Source: Serilophus lunatus
Taxonomy: Eukaryota; Chordata; Aves; Passeriformes; Eurylaimidae
NCBI GenBank assembly: GCA_013399895.1
Contig: VXBA01001196.1
Coordinates: 8,744 to 72,743 of the forward strand
Reading direction: 5' to 3'
DNA length: 64,000 nt
The notes under the pieces were generated by a model. It was given only the letters and a program-made list of their open reading frames with translations, did not search any database and was not told the DNA's origin. The translations under genes and the position numbers were made by a program. This document shows positions 1-12,895 of this stretch, in pieces. Positions within the stretch are counted from its first letter, which is position 1. Each line of letters begins with the position of its first letter.

Positions 1-344
1 TGGATTTTTATTCTACAAATATTTTGTTGGGGAATTTGGGGGGGGGGGAAGCAGGGTTTGGGGGCTTTGGTTTTGTTTTTTTTTTACTTCTGGACTATTC
101 AGTGCTTTTATATAAACCAGTATTCATACATACAGAGTCAGGGAAATATCATGCTTCCTTGTGAATTATACTCTCTTGCCTTACTTTTGTTTGTTTTCTC
201 TTGGCCAGAAGTCTTCAGAAGAAATATAGTAATGAGTGTAGGTGAGGCAGTAACAATAACAAACGTGCCTCCTAGATTGAAAATGCGGTATACCTTTGAC
301 AGCCCTCCAAGACTTATGCTACCAGCAAAATTAGCATTGTCCCA
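1..344. other. Non-coding stretch with a G-rich run
   Basis: No exon or repeat family is recognised. The visible feature is a set of G-runs at 29-64 (four guanines, then eleven, three and five, separated by 3 to 5 bases), which satisfies the usual G-quadruplex spacing rule on the plus strand. Open frames here are short and show no protein family. Confidence 0.6.
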
Positions 345-487
345 ATTAATCTTCTTTGGGAAGAATTTCTTCACAGAAAAGCATTGGAATGGGTAGCCCA
401 GGGAGGTGATAGAATTGCCATTGGAAGTGTTCAAGTTAAAACTGGACGTGACACTTAATGCTATGGTTTAGCTGACAAGCTGGTGTT
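345..487 (+). mobile_element. CR1 LINE fragment, 3' region, tail lost
   Basis: The stretch carries the end of the CR1 ORF2 region and the start of its 3' UTR: a segment reading as FFTEKHWNG, then the 'gcccagggaggtg' and 'gaagtgttcaag' words seen in the other CR1 copies of this window. It stops without the terminal ATTCTRTG-type octamers and runs directly into a (TTCC)n microsatellite, so the true 3' end is missing or was replaced. The 5' end is truncated, as is usual for CR1. Confidence 0.75.
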
Positions 488-490
488 TAG

Positions 491-553
491 TTCCTTCCTT
501 CCTTCCTTCCTTCCTTCCTTCCTTCCTTCCTTCCTTCCTTCCTTCCTTCCTTC
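491..553. repeat. (TTCC)n microsatellite, about 16 units
   Basis: This is a near-perfect tetranucleotide tract of about 63 bp abutting the broken 3' end of a CR1 fragment. On the minus strand it reads as repeated Glu-Gly-Arg-Lys in any open frame, which explains the ORFs that cross it. No function is implied, and length polymorphism between individuals is likely. Confidence 0.97.
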
Positions 554-3500
554 TCTTAAGAGAGAGATAGTGAACCCACAATTTATGCAGTTCAACATTT
601 GAAGGCAGAGAAACAGTTCTAAGCATCCAGTCATAAGGAGAGTGCTGCCTTTGGACACCTGACCTTGGCTGTGTCTTAGGCCTTATGATATGATTTGAAC
701 ACCTAATGATTGTGGGAACCAGAGCCTGACAAACAAGTCTTTCCACAAATGCTTACCTGAATACTTGTGGGGTTTTTAAAGAAAGACCTCTGTTTGTCTC
801 TCCTTTCATCAAGTACTCAAGCTAGCAGTATTACTTGGGAAGTTTTAATTTTGAAACAGCGATTGGAAAGAGTTCACAGAAAGAAAGGCTTGAGTTCAGA
901 AATGCAGCCTTTACAGAGTAAAAAAAGAGTTGATTAAGCAACATGCGCTTGTGTTGGTATATTTTCAAAATACTTGCTATTTTAAGTATGGTTCCTGAAA
1001 TAACTGCTGGACAATTATTATACATGTTTTTTGGTTTAAAAGATATTTAACTTGCAAAAATTCTACTAAGAAGAAACTGAAAAGAGGATATTGTTCATGT
1101 TTCATGTACTTGTCTTAAATTATGCACATAGTTATGAAATCCACAGTTTAATATATCTTGGATATCTTGAAACACCAATGCTAATTTCCTCATGTGAGCA
1201 AAGCCACTTCTGCTGAAGCTAAATTCTTGCTCTTAGATGTTAGCAGCAGCTTTATGCAGTTTTAATTATGATTCCAAGACATCATTGCAACACAAGCCAC
1301 GGGAAGGCAACACTTTTGCATAGCCTGTACAGGGAGCTGGGGTTTGGATGACTTTCCCCTCCTCATTCCAAAAACTTAAGGGCAGTATAGGGTTATTTCT
1401 GCAATGAGATCAATCTCTTTCTCCATTAACATCTAAAAATGATACTTTTTTCAGATTGCCCACCTACACTTCAGAAGCATCTGCAGTCCCAATAGCAACT
1501 GTTGAAACTATTAACGGAAATGTCTAACTGAAGAAATATTTAATTATATTTGAATTCAAGTGGGGCTTTTTAGTGAAATTAGTCCAAATGAGCAGTGCAT
1601 TCTATTCACACTCCCAGTACGGGAGCAGCTTTGGCATAAAACGAACACATAATCAAAGGTGGTTTTGCACACCAGAATGGTTCAGATTTCAGCTAATTTC
1701 CTGCTTTAAACACTGCCTTAGATCTCCTACCTTTTAAATTTTTTTAATTGTTTGGATTCCAAATCACTGAATTTGCTGAAAGGAAGTATTCTCTTCAAAG
1801 ACTTCAGAAGTCAGGCTTATTTTTTTCTGCAGGTCATTTCATTAAATTATTTTGAACAAAATCTGTCGTAAAATTCTCAAAAGAATTCTTGACTTTCCAT
1901 GCTGCTTACAGGTTTTCATAATTTTTTCCTTTTCACGTAAATCCTGGCTCCAAATCTCCAGAAAGAATCTAAGAAAGCTTTCGCTTAATGAAAACAAGCT
2001 GGTTGTTTTTTTGGATTAGTTTTGATTTTGCTAGTCACAAGGCATTTTAAAAAGTAACAGTTAAAAATATGGATCTCACTGTGTTGAGAAGAGCTTTATT
2101 CTGGGTTCTTTGTACTTAAAAACAAAAGTGAGATTATTCTTTTCTCTTCATTAAACCTTATTATTGCTAGAATATGCTGCCAAAAAAAAAGCAGTAATGG
2201 CTTTTCTGTTCTTGGAAATAAGAGGTTGGGTTTTTTTGACAGAATATCACCTTTTTCAACATGATGGGGGAGGGGTGGCATAACAAATATTGAGCTTTGT
2301 GAAATTGTACCAATATCTATTTCCTAGTAACTGAATGGTTTACATACAGCAAAAGAAGTAATTGATATCTGAAAGAATTAAAAAGGAGTGTGTGGTGAGG
2401 GCTAAGGGAAATCAGTGGGAAACAAAGACTCTTTGTAGGATCTACAAGAGCCAAACATAGTTTGTTTAAACCAGTTGGGCAGGTTAAATGTAGAGACACC
2501 CTCTCTTTCAACAAAAAATCCCCTAGAATTGTCAATTACTCTTCAACCTAGACAGCGATTCATTGTCCACTGAATAAACAAAATAAAAAGCAGTTGTGAA
2601 CATCATGATAAAAACACCTTTGAGAAAAGCCCAGAGCCTTGAGAACTCAGGTCTAGGTGAGAAACTCTAACCCACCTCCAGCTTTAGCTTTTCAGTACCT
2701 CACAGTTTTTTCCTAAAATGGGAGAGGATTTCTCTTTCACTAAGCATCATATTTTAGTACCTACCTGACTAGCAGTGAATCAGGTATGTATTGTAAAAGA
2801 AAGGAAAAAAAAAGGCATGGGGAGAATAATTTTTAAGTTGAATTGAAGGTTTCACAACTATTCCAGCTGTATGTTCACTAATTATTTTCTTGATGTTTAC
2901 TCAGTGAAAACTTGAATTGTATGTTAGCACAATGGTGCTGAATGAAAAGAAAATCTCCAAATGATATTTCCATCCGAAAGTGACCTACTCTTATCTGAAC
3001 CTAGCTATTTCCTATTAGTTGATTAATATTCAAAACTGATGATAAAAATGTGACGGAAAGAATGAACTATGCACTAGCAATCTTGATATAGCTCCTATTA
3101 GGTATTCTAACTTGGAGTGAATAAAGAGTAAAGTAACAAATTGCTTTAAAACTTCTGCCACCTGTCAAGTAGAGACTACTTCTTGGTGAAAGGATGAAAT
3201 ATTCTTATTCAAGGAGTGGGTTTTAAGAGCACTTAATAGATTACAAGCAGAGATGCTATTTCTAGTCCGAACTACACTGTTTCTTTGTAATCTATAGTGA
3301 TGGATCTAGAAGAAATGAAAGAGTATTTGTCAAAAGAGCTGTTATATTGGAAAAAAAATGGGAATGTGTAGTTCTCTCTGTAAAGTTTTTAAAGACTTCT
3401 GTTACTTCGACAGAAAGAGTAAAAAATAAAGACTAAACCAGACACCAGCATAGCACACGAATTCTCCCCTACCTTGAGATATCTTCTAGCACATAGAGCT

Positions 3501-4954
3501 CCTGCCAGTGTTGGAAAGCATCTATTGAAAACAAATGCAGTAGTCATCTAGTGGACAGGCTCTGTGCATACAGTCTGAAAAAATTTTTGAGCATACAACC
3601 ACATTCTAAGCAGGATCCATTATCAAGGAAATGATTTTATTTTAGCAAAACTATCAGAAACGTTTAGAGTGAAAATTGTGTTAAGACGAGAAAAGACCAA
3701 ATTTTCACCTCTTACCACAAAAATAAATTCTAATAGGCATTTAAAAGAAAATAATAAATAATCTCCTATCGTTGGACAAAATTTCTTACCAATAACTGGC
3801 AGCAAAAAGAATTTGGATCAAAAACAATAAAAAAATATATGAGGAAAAAGTACCATTAAAATATTCCAAAGTTGTTTTGTGAAGCATGAATGTTATCACT
3901 TAGTTCCTGATTCATCAGTCCCCTTCAGACAAAGAGCTCAGAAACATGCATTTGAACCTGTATATTTATTTTTACTCTAACTTTTATAACAAATCCAACC
4001 CTGAACAGAAAGTTGGAGCAGAACTTTGAGCAACTACTACAGTGAGATTTTGCTCATAGCATGTGATTAGGTTAACAGAACACCACTTTAATCAATTCTG
4101 TCAAGGAATAACAGAATAATGGCAATAAAAACTCGATATAAAAAGCTGCTTCAAACTCCAGATATGAAAATCTTTTGATGAAATAAACTCCTTCTCTACC
4201 CTACCCAAATTGTACAGTGTCATTAAAGATTTATTGTGTCTAGGTTTTAAATTATAAAGAGAAGGCTGGAAGATATTATATAAAGACTGAAGCTACTGTT
4301 TCAGTGTCTAATTCGAGTAATGCTCACCAGCTGATTTACTTATGTTTCGTGCCAAATTATGTAAGTGCATGTTGAAGAAAAAAGAATGCTTTTTCTTGGT
4401 ATTTTTGACTGGTTACAAATACACACAAAAAAGTTTCCTAGGACCCAGAGTCCAGTTAGTTTCTCTTAGACATTTCTTATTTGCAGCTGAGATGAAAAGC
4501 TTTTATTTTTAAGGGTGAAATAAAAATGGTAAAGTGTTGAGGGGATACAGTATACTTGTTTGGAGGAAGGAGAAGACATTTAATACTTTTAGCAGTTTTC
4601 TTCTTTGCAGCATAGCTAACAGCACCCCATAAAATAACAAGCTTTGTAAAAATCATTACCTTCAGCAGGTAATGCCTCCTTTAAGTATGTATATAATGGG
4701 GAATCCACCCCAACACACACACAAAACATCAAAAATCTCCAAACTAAAACCAAATTGTACCCCAAAAAACCTTCCTGGACATTTTTTCCTACTGACTTGG
4801 GAACTTGAGTTCTTCTCAGCTGGCAGCACTGATCACCATAACAATTAAAGCAGTACAAAAAAGCAAATTATTGCAAGTTTGTTTTCAGATGCTGATGTTG
4901 AGAGAAGACCACAGGACACTCAATCAGATTTTCCCAGGCACAAGTCTCTAGGAT
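554..4954. other. AT-rich non-coding stretch, no gene recognised
   Basis: I see no exon-like open frame, RNA gene or identifiable repeat in these 4.4 kb. All open frames are under 100 codons and resemble no family I know. The composition is uniform, AT-rich and CpG-poor. Ancient, strongly diverged repeats could be present but are not recognisable by eye. Confidence 0.6.
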
Positions 4955-6064
4955 TAATACATTAAATGATCTGGACAAAGGGATCTAGTCCATCATTAGT
5001 AAGTTTGCAGATGACACCAAGCTGGAAGTAAGTGTCAGTCTCTTAGAAGGTAGGAGGGCTGTGCAGAGGGACCTTGGCAGGCTGAATCCAATAACACAAG
5101 GTGTAACAAGTCCAAGTCTTGAGTTCTACACTTTGGCCACAATAACCCCATGCAGAGCTCAGGGCTGGGGACTGAGTGGCTGGAGAGTGGCCAAGCAGAA
5201 AGGGACTTGAGAGTGCTGGTTGATAGGAAACTAAATATGAGTCAGCAGTGTGCCCAGGTGGCCAAGAAGGCCAATGGTATCCTGGCCTGCATCAAGAATA
5301 GTGTGACCAGCAGGACTAGGGAAGTTATTCTTCCCCTGTACTCATCACTGCTAAGGCCACATTTTGAGTACTGTGTCCAGTTCTGGGCCCCTCAGTTTAA
5401 GAAAGATACTGAGATTCTTGATCATGTCCAGAGAAGGGCAATGAGGATGGTGAAGGGACTGGAGCACAAGCCCTATGAGGAGCAACTGAGGGAGCTGGGG
5501 CTGTTTAACCTGGAGAAGAGGTCTCTTAGGGCAGACCTTACTGCTCTCTACNCTAAGGCCACATTTTGAGTACTGTGTCCAGTTCTGGGCCCCTCAGTTT
5601 AAGAAAGATACTGAGATTCTTGATCATGTCCAGAGAAGGGCAATGAGGATGGTGAAGGGACTGGAGCACAAGCCCTATGAGGAGCAACTGAGGGAGCTGG
5701 GGCTGTTTAACCTGGAGAAGAGGTCTCTTAGGGCAGACCTTACTGCTCTCTACAACTACCTGAGGGGAGGTTGTAGCCAGGTGGGCATTGGTCTCTTCTC
5801 TCAGGCTACCAGTGACAGGACAAAAGGACGGAGTCTTAAGCTGCATCAGGGGAGGTTAAGACTGGATGCTAGGAAAAACTTTTTCACAGAAAGAGTGATT
5901 GGGCATTGGAATGGGCTGCCCTGGGAGGTGGTTGATTGACCATCGCTGGATGTGTTTGAGATTGGATGAGGTCCTTAGTGCCATGATTTAGATGATTGGA
6001 TGGTGTTAGGTAATACTGATGATATCGGTGGATTTTCCAACCATGTTAATTCTGTGATTTTGTA
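4955..6064 (+). mobile_element. CR1 LINE, 3' end of ORF2 plus tail (with false duplication)
   Basis: This is a 5'-truncated CR1 retrotransposon. It starts near the ORF2 segment reading SKFADDTKLE, continues through blocks typical of the C-terminal part of CR1 ORF2 (for example RPHFEYCVQFWAP and LGLFNLEKRSLRADLTALY), and ends in a short 3' UTR near 6055 with the octamer-like 'ttctgtgattttg'. ORF2 encodes the endonuclease and reverse transcriptase; only its extreme C-terminal region is present, so this copy cannot be autonomous. A 201-bp segment occurs twice around a single N at 5552. Collapsing it puts the frames starting at 5150 and 5643 back in register. An in-frame stop near 4985 and an apparent internal deletion around 5090-5130 show that the copy is decayed anyway. 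Confidence 0.92.
5351..5753. other. Exact 201-bp direct repeat around one N (assembly artefact)
   Basis: Positions 5351-5551 and 5553-5753 are identical over 201 bp and are separated only by the N at 5552. No substitutions are visible between the copies although the surrounding CR1 is old. This fits two contig ends that overlap but were placed side by side with a minimum-length gap. The real locus is probably 202 bp shorter. Confidence 0.93.
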
Positions 6065-9000
6065 AAAGCTTACAAACCTACCAGTGGTTTATGTGCTAGA
6101 CTGAATTGAACCCTAATTTAAGGTCAAATTCCTTAATTGAAAGCAGCTAGGTCAGAAAATCCTAATCAGGGACTATTTTTTGGAGGTCATTAAGTATATA
6201 CATTCTAGGCAGTCAGAATAGGTTCAGTGCAAACCATGTCTGGCCAATGCATAAGAGCAGAGTAATTGGATTTGCAGGATTGATTATGAAAAGGGCAGCA
6301 TGTTTGGGCTTTCTTCTATCTCTGTTGTGTTGCAAGTTCATACTCTAATTCCACAGTTTCACTTCAATTGCGTAAAACAAGATATTTCACTCCCAGAACC
6401 ACACTCCTAAAATTGCAATTTTTTCCATTTCTCTTCCACTTGTTTTTGGGAAATGTACTAATTGTGTCTCCTAACAGAAACAGCTAAGAATTCACATTGC
6501 TTGATTGCATTTTTATTTGTATTTCTTGTGGTCTGAGGTGATTAACCTATTTTTGCTTTTTTTTCACTTTCCACTTCTATGAAGTGGGTATAATTCTGAA
6601 TACCTGTACTACTCCACAAGAACCGTCTAAAACTTGTGTAAAGTGTTAGTTGAGATGACCTGTAAAACATATGAAGATTTACCAGTGAGAAGCATTATAT
6701 TCACTCTAGACATGCGAAATTTCTGAAGACTAACTGCTTACTATGATGACGAATCAGTGAGTTGAAGATTAAAACTAGGAACAGATGTCTCACTGACATG
6801 CATTTGTCTATAAATCAGTGGGAAAGAATAGAACAACTAAAGAAAACATGAACATATAGATAAAACTAGATTTATTGTTTCATAGTGTTTCGCTAGACAT
6901 CAGCATCTACCTGTAGCTTCCATTAGGATAACGTTCCAGCAAAACTGTAACATTTCCAAAAATTGCGGGAAGAAATAAGTTACCATAAGATCAGATGGAT
7001 CTTTGCCTCTAAAACTTTGCATTTTTATGCAAAAGAAAAGTAGTTCCCTTCTTGATGCTTTATCAGGAAACAACTGCTTGCATTTCTGGCAGTTTTAAAC
7101 TATTTCTGGTTGTGACACAAGTATCTATCCAAAACTTTACCAAAACTACTAGCTTCCTTTTTTTTCCCCAGTGCCTTCTACAGTATTTTGCCTTTTTACT
7201 CTTTTTTCCTCACCACTTAAAAGCCATTCGTTTGTTTGAAACAGTCACTCTCCCAGCTGAACAGATGTGAGCACTGCATGAAAGCTCATAAAAATGTTCC
7301 ATGGCAGCATCTGGTGCTTTACTTTATTTTTAACATGAAATAGTTATGAGTGGTCATTTGTAGCTGAAATGCTGTCTTCTCAAAGCAATTAGGTCTTTCC
7401 CATCAGCACGAGGGGAAAAAAATATGATGATGTGTGTTTTTAAGGTAGAGCTACTACAATAACTTTACTTTGTTATTCATCACATTTGTACAGGTCTATG
7501 TATCTTACATGTTAAAACTTCCTTTGAAGTCGGGTTGTGTCATAAGAACTGAATCTTCACAACCAAATCTTATCAAAAGCTTTGGCAAAGTGTTTTTACT
7601 TTTCTGAAAGTGTTTATTATCCTAGTTCACAGTCTCCTTGTTGAAGAAAATTTGTTGCCTATAATAGGAAATTACTTTCATTATTTTAGTGTGGCACCAC
7701 AAAAATCACTATATCATTGGAATCATTGCTGTTATTTCTGTGCATAAAACTGATGTCACAATAGTAGTATGATGTCATAAGATGAGATATGAGCTTCTGG
7801 GAGGCAATAAAAAAGGCTTTGAGGTACTTTATAGACCCTGGGCAGGCAGTATAAGCCTCAGTATGGCTGGAGTACTGGAGGAAGGAACCACTGGGCGTGC
7901 CAGGGTACCATAGAGCTGCTCCCTGTCATGCTCCCTCAGGATTGTGAGACAGAGAGGATCCTTTTACTACCCAGTCAAAGTGGCAGCTCCCATCACTCAA
8001 AGGCAACTCCCAAATTCTAGTTTACAGCAGTTTTCCACTCCTTTGGTGCCAGGGCTGGTGGAGCAGGAGAAAATCTCTAGTCCTTTATTTCCAGCTGTGA
8101 AAAAGGGCTGGCAGGAAACATACTTAAGCAGATGTCTTCTGTTTTAACATAATTTCAGTGAGTCATCTGCATGCTCTTAGGCATTCAGTGCACCAGACAG
8201 CTTTGTAATGCTGGTGGCATCTTTCTAACAATCTAATATTATACACACATTCCACATAATAAAAACCCACACCTTCAGCTGGGAATGGTTCCTAACACTT
8301 TGTTAATCTTGGCAAACTTGCTGTGCAATTGAGGATCTGGCACAGGAGCACAATGCCCGATACAACTTCAATATGATTTAGTGTTAACTGCCAGAACCAG
8401 ATTCCGGGTTGTAAGGGGCAGCGCTGTAGCAGTCTTTTGAGCCATGAGCAATTGCCATCTTCAGACAGCCCATTCAGACAAAAGGGGTTTTGTGAACGGG
8501 CTGGCAGCCTGTGCAGTATGTACGCAGCTGTGTGCTTCCTTAATTTTCCCCTTCTTTGTCCCAACATGCCACTCAGGGACTGGCTCAAAGTGAATTAAAA
8601 GAAAAGCAAAAAGCAAGATGTTTCATCTTTTAACAGCAGCAAGTCCTTTTTCTTCTATGGGTGCAAAAAAAAATATCCTAAATCAGGTAAATCATGTTCT
8701 TTTTACATTTGACAATATAGCGCTGCAGCTACTGAGGGCAATAAGGAAGTTTCTCTTTCACATCTGTCCTTTTGATACCCACCTGCATTTTCCTTCTCCT
8801 CCTACCAAAAGAAATAAAGCCCCACACGCTGAAGTTCCAAATTAATGCTATCTCACTAATCAACCTTCAATGCTGAATGGAAGTGGCAGAGAAGGACACG
8901 CATCCAGCTAATAATTTACTTAGTGAAAGGTCAAAGAAAATATTTACACACAAGCCATGGCCTGCATAGCTGATAATGAACAACCCTGCCTGCTTGGTCC

Positions 9001-11520
9001 CATACTTCCAGCCTACCACTAAGCTTGGATGGGAAGCAGTGATTTCTATAAGGCAGTAGCAAAACAAAGCCTCATCTTCAATACTTGCTTGGATGATTGC
9101 AAAATATGTTTGTATATATGCTGTGTTTCATACACTCGATAACTTGATGTCATGAATTGACATGAAACCACCTCTGGGAATAAACCCTAGGTAAATCAAA
9201 ACATGTTACAGAAACATGAAAAAAATATTTGAACAGTGACAATTAGTGTGGGAAATAAGCAGAGAATTTTATGGCAATGGGATATCTAAACTGAATCTTA
9301 CACTGTTGCAGAGCTGACCTTGAATTAGTATAATTTGGAGTTTTATGTAAGCCTGCTTTCTCTCAACCCAATCACTTCTTTTTAAGAGAAATTAATGTTT
9401 TTTCCAGTCAGTCTCTCCATTGTAAAAAATAGTTCTCATCAAATGTCTTTTTTCACTTAAGATTCTTATACCAGATTGTTTGAAGACACTGTCAAGTATG
9501 TTAAGCTGCCAAGTATGTTTATGGAGGGGATAACTTTAGGCTGCTTTACGAGTGCTGCTGTTTGGTTTTGCTTTTTATGTGGTCTCAAACAATTGCCTTT
9601 TTGACTAAGATGCATCCATTTTATCAGTGTACTCCATGTATCACAAATAGTTGGTTAAGAAGCCCCAAAACTGAGAGTTATTTCAGGTGAAGCAAGCAGC
9701 TGGGTGTTTTTCTCCAGAGGAAACAAGGCCTTTTAGTTTCACCTTTTGATTAACATCAGTCTAATTTTAGTACAAAACACTTCACTGACTCAGTGTTGCT
9801 GAATTTCTGAAGTTTGCTTTCTCAGATTCTCTAACGTCTGCAGAGAATTCACATTGAATCCTAAACTGATGAAAAGTGATCTCAGTTTCACCTACAGTGG
9901 TATCAGACCTCCTCTCTTTGAAGTCTCAAACTGCTGCAACCTCCCCTGAATGGCTCTGACTTGCAAATAGTGTTCCTATATTGGAAATCGAAACCTCGTC
10001 ATGCAAGAGGATGGCTTGTCCTGTTAAGTATACTTTAATTTGCATTGTTTTCAGGGAGAGGGAGAAAAGAACAAAATCAATTTAAAGAACCTGTCTTCTG
10101 TAAATGTAGTTTATTGCTTGTTTTTCTTATGAAACTGAAGAGAAATCTCGCCATACACTTCTGCTTTTGCAAAGTTTGTTACATTCCTTCTGAGTTTACC
10201 TGTACGAACGCCTTATGCCTGTGTCCTGTACCAACAGTAATGGGAAATGAACTAGTGTGACTCTTTTAAAAACAACATTGGTAGAAAATGAAAACATGAA
10301 GAAGCCTTCCTTGCTGTTGAATTGATTTGCTATGGAAGTGGGAACAACAATACTTTCCCGCATCTCTTTCTATGAGAAGAGGAATTGGTCATGTTGTAAT
10401 GAGTAAACAGGCAGTATAAGTTACCCTATGTAGTGTATTTCTTCTGTACATAGCTTCATTTTTTGGTATAAAATTAAAGGGAGTACCAAAGCTCCTACAG
10501 ATTGCAGTAAGCAAATGTAATAAAGACAGTGATGTACCTGACATCTCAAAAGATGAACCTGAATGCACCAGACAGTGACACCTCTGCATTGTGGCTGGTT
10601 AACAGCTACATCATTACATCCTATGGCAGAATTTTAAATACCTTAGCTTACCATAGACATATTCAAATCCAAACTTTTTACATCTGACACCAATCTGTAG
10701 CAAATTTTTATCCTGACTCTGAAGACAGTCAGGAAACTTGGGTTTTCAAATTTTTGGCTAAGACCTGCTTTCTGTCCATACTGCTGACTAACAGGGCTCA
10801 GTGATTTAAATATTTTCCTGCAGGAAAAAATATTCAAGACAAATTGCATCTACTCTGAATAGAAGTCTGTTCAGTGAGGTCCTTGAGGATACTGTGGTTA
10901 TTCACTGAATAAGGTGATACTTAGAATGTGTAACCCCATCTTTTTCACATTAAATCTGGGTAAAGAGATATCGCCATATGGCCCACTAGCATCCTTAACC
11001 ATTGAGTTCCTACTCAATAAAACTACAGCTGATGGAAACAAGGTCTTTGTTTTGAAAACAGGACAAAAAGACCACAAAACCACACATACAAACAAATGCT
11101 GACTAATTCAGCAACCAAGTTATATTTTAAGCCTCAGGTATCAGCAAAAGGGATATGAATGAAGGGAAACTTCCCAAAGCATTTGTAAACTCCTTGTTAC
11201 TTGATAACAATGAAATATAAAGATCACACAAATAATATAGCATATAAGTATCTCTAACATTTATGGACATTCTTCAAACAAAATTCTTACAGTAAGTGAA
11301 ATGAAAATGTCCATAGGAAGACCAGCATACTTTATATGTGTGCCAAGAGTAGTGTGCTAAGAAAGCAATGGAAAGATTGTCAAGGTTCAGGAAAAAATGG
11401 ATAACATAGACCTATTAGTAAATCCTACTCCATGTTTGAGTTAAAATGTTTTTATTCACACAATGCTTAGTGGAAAATAAGTAAGGTGCACAGTTTATCA
11501 GAAAGACATGTAACTGGGAG
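6065..11520. other. AT-rich non-coding stretch, no gene recognised
   Basis: In 5.5 kb I recognise no exon, RNA gene or repeat family. The longest open frame is under 100 codons (8292-8588, minus) and matches nothing I know. A consensus octamer (ATTTGCAT) occurs near 10036, which is expected by chance at this length. Confidence 0.6.
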
Positions 11521-11594
11521 CATCTCATCTCATCTCATCTCATCTCATCTCATCTCATCTCATCTCGTCATCTCATCTCAATCTCATCTCATCC
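11521..11594. repeat. (CATCT)n pentanucleotide microsatellite
   Basis: About 14 units of CATCT lie in tandem, perfect for the first 46 bases or so and then interrupted by a CGTCATCT variant and a one-base insertion before fading out. The interruptions suggest an older array. Confidence 0.96.
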
Positions 11595-11862
11595 ATAGAT
11601 AAAATTTGGACAGCCTTAACATTGTATGTACATTGTACGCCCCTAGAACAAAGGATCCCAGATCTATAGCACAGGTGTTCATCTCCTATATATTCTATGC
11701 CAGCAGGCTGGAAATTAATCTAGTTCCATTTTGTGAATAGTAATAAGCCCTATATATGTATTTAAAACTTAAACTTTGTAAGGATTAGCCTGAGAGTAGC
11801 AGAAAGTTTTGGGGTTTGGACCCATTTCCTGAAATGTGTATTTGAGGTGTTGCTAGTGAATA
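11595..11862. other. Short non-coding spacer
   Basis: No recognisable element lies between the pentanucleotide array and the downstream CR1. The last bases may include diverged CR1 sequence that I could not delimit. Confidence 0.5.
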
Positions 11863-12895
11863 CCAGTGAAGGCCAAGTGCTGCATCCTGCACTTGGGTCA
11901 CAACAACCCCATAGAGTGCTACAGGCTGGGAGAAGAGAGGCTGGAAAGCTGCCTGGTTGAAAATGACCCAGAGGTCAACAGCCAGCTGAACGTGAGCCAG
12001 CAGTGTGTCCAGGTGGCCAAGAAGGCCAGTGGCATCCTGGCCTGTGTTTGAAATAGAGTGGTCAGCAGAATGGGGGATGTGATTTCCCCCCTGTACTTGG
12101 CATTGGTGAGGCCACACCTCAAGTACTGTGTCCTGTTCTGGATCCCGCACTGCAAGAAGGACACTGAGGCACTGGAGCAAGTCCAGAGAAGGACAACAAA
12201 GCTGATGAAGGGTCCAGAAGGCAAGTCCTAAAAGGAGGAGCTAAGGGAGCTGGGATTGTTTAGCCTGGAGGAAAGGGAGCTCAGGGCGACCTTACCACTC
12301 TTTACAACTCCCTGAAAGGACGTTGTAGCCAAGTGGGGTCAGTCTCTTCTCCCAGGCAACCAGTGACAGGATGAGAGGACAACAGCCTCAAGCTGTGCCA
12401 GGGCAGGTTCAGGCTGGATACCAGGAGAAATTTCTTCACTGAGTGGTCATTAAATATTAGAATAGGCTGCCCAGGGAAGNCAGAAGGCAAGTCCTAAAAG
12501 GAGGAGCTAAGGGAGCTGGGATTGTTTAGCCTGGAGGAAAGGGAGCTCAGGGCGACCTTACCACTCTTTACAACTCCCTGAAAGGACGTTGTAGCCAAGT
12601 GGGGTCAGTCTCTTCTCCCAGGCAACCAGTGACAGGATGAGAGGACAACAGCCTCAAGCTGTGCCAGGGCAGGTTCAGGCTGGATACCAGGAGAAATTTC
12701 TTCACTGAGTGGTCATTAAATATTAGAATAGGCTGCCCAGGGAAGTGGTGGAGTCACTGTCCCTGGAGGTGTTCAAGAAATGGCTGGGCATGGCACGTAG
12801 GGCCGTGGTCTAGTTGATAAGTTGGTGATCAAAGGTTGGACTCAACCTCAGAGGTCTTTTCCAACCTAATGATGCTTTGATTCTGTGACATTCTG
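11863..12895 (+). mobile_element. CR1 LINE, 3' end of ORF2 plus complete tail (with false duplication)
   Basis: This 5'-truncated CR1 begins around the ORF2 segment reading KCCILHLGHNNP and runs through LNVSQQCVQVAKKASGILACV to the 3' UTR. It ends with 'tttgattctgtgacattctg', the octamer-type CR1 terminus. The frame is broken by stops near 12050 (TGA then TAG) and 12230, so it is a dead fragment. A 265-bp segment is present twice around an N at 12480; without it the element would be about 770 bp. It resembles the 4955-6064 copy but clearly differs in sequence, so it is a separate insertion. Confidence 0.93.
12215..12745. other. Exact 265-bp direct repeat around one N (assembly artefact)
   Basis: Positions 12215-12479 and 12481-12745 read identically and flank a single N at 12480. 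As at 5552, this is best explained as an unmerged contig overlap and not a tandem duplication. The real sequence is probably 266 bp shorter. Confidence 0.93.

Noticed and set aside
461..746. Minus-strand frames with repeated Glu-Gly-Arg-Lys
   Set aside because: They are translations of the (TTCC)n microsatellite.
5150..5939. Protein-coding gene similar to reverse transcriptase
   Set aside because: It is the C-terminal remnant of CR1 ORF2 in a truncated copy with stops upstream, not a host gene.
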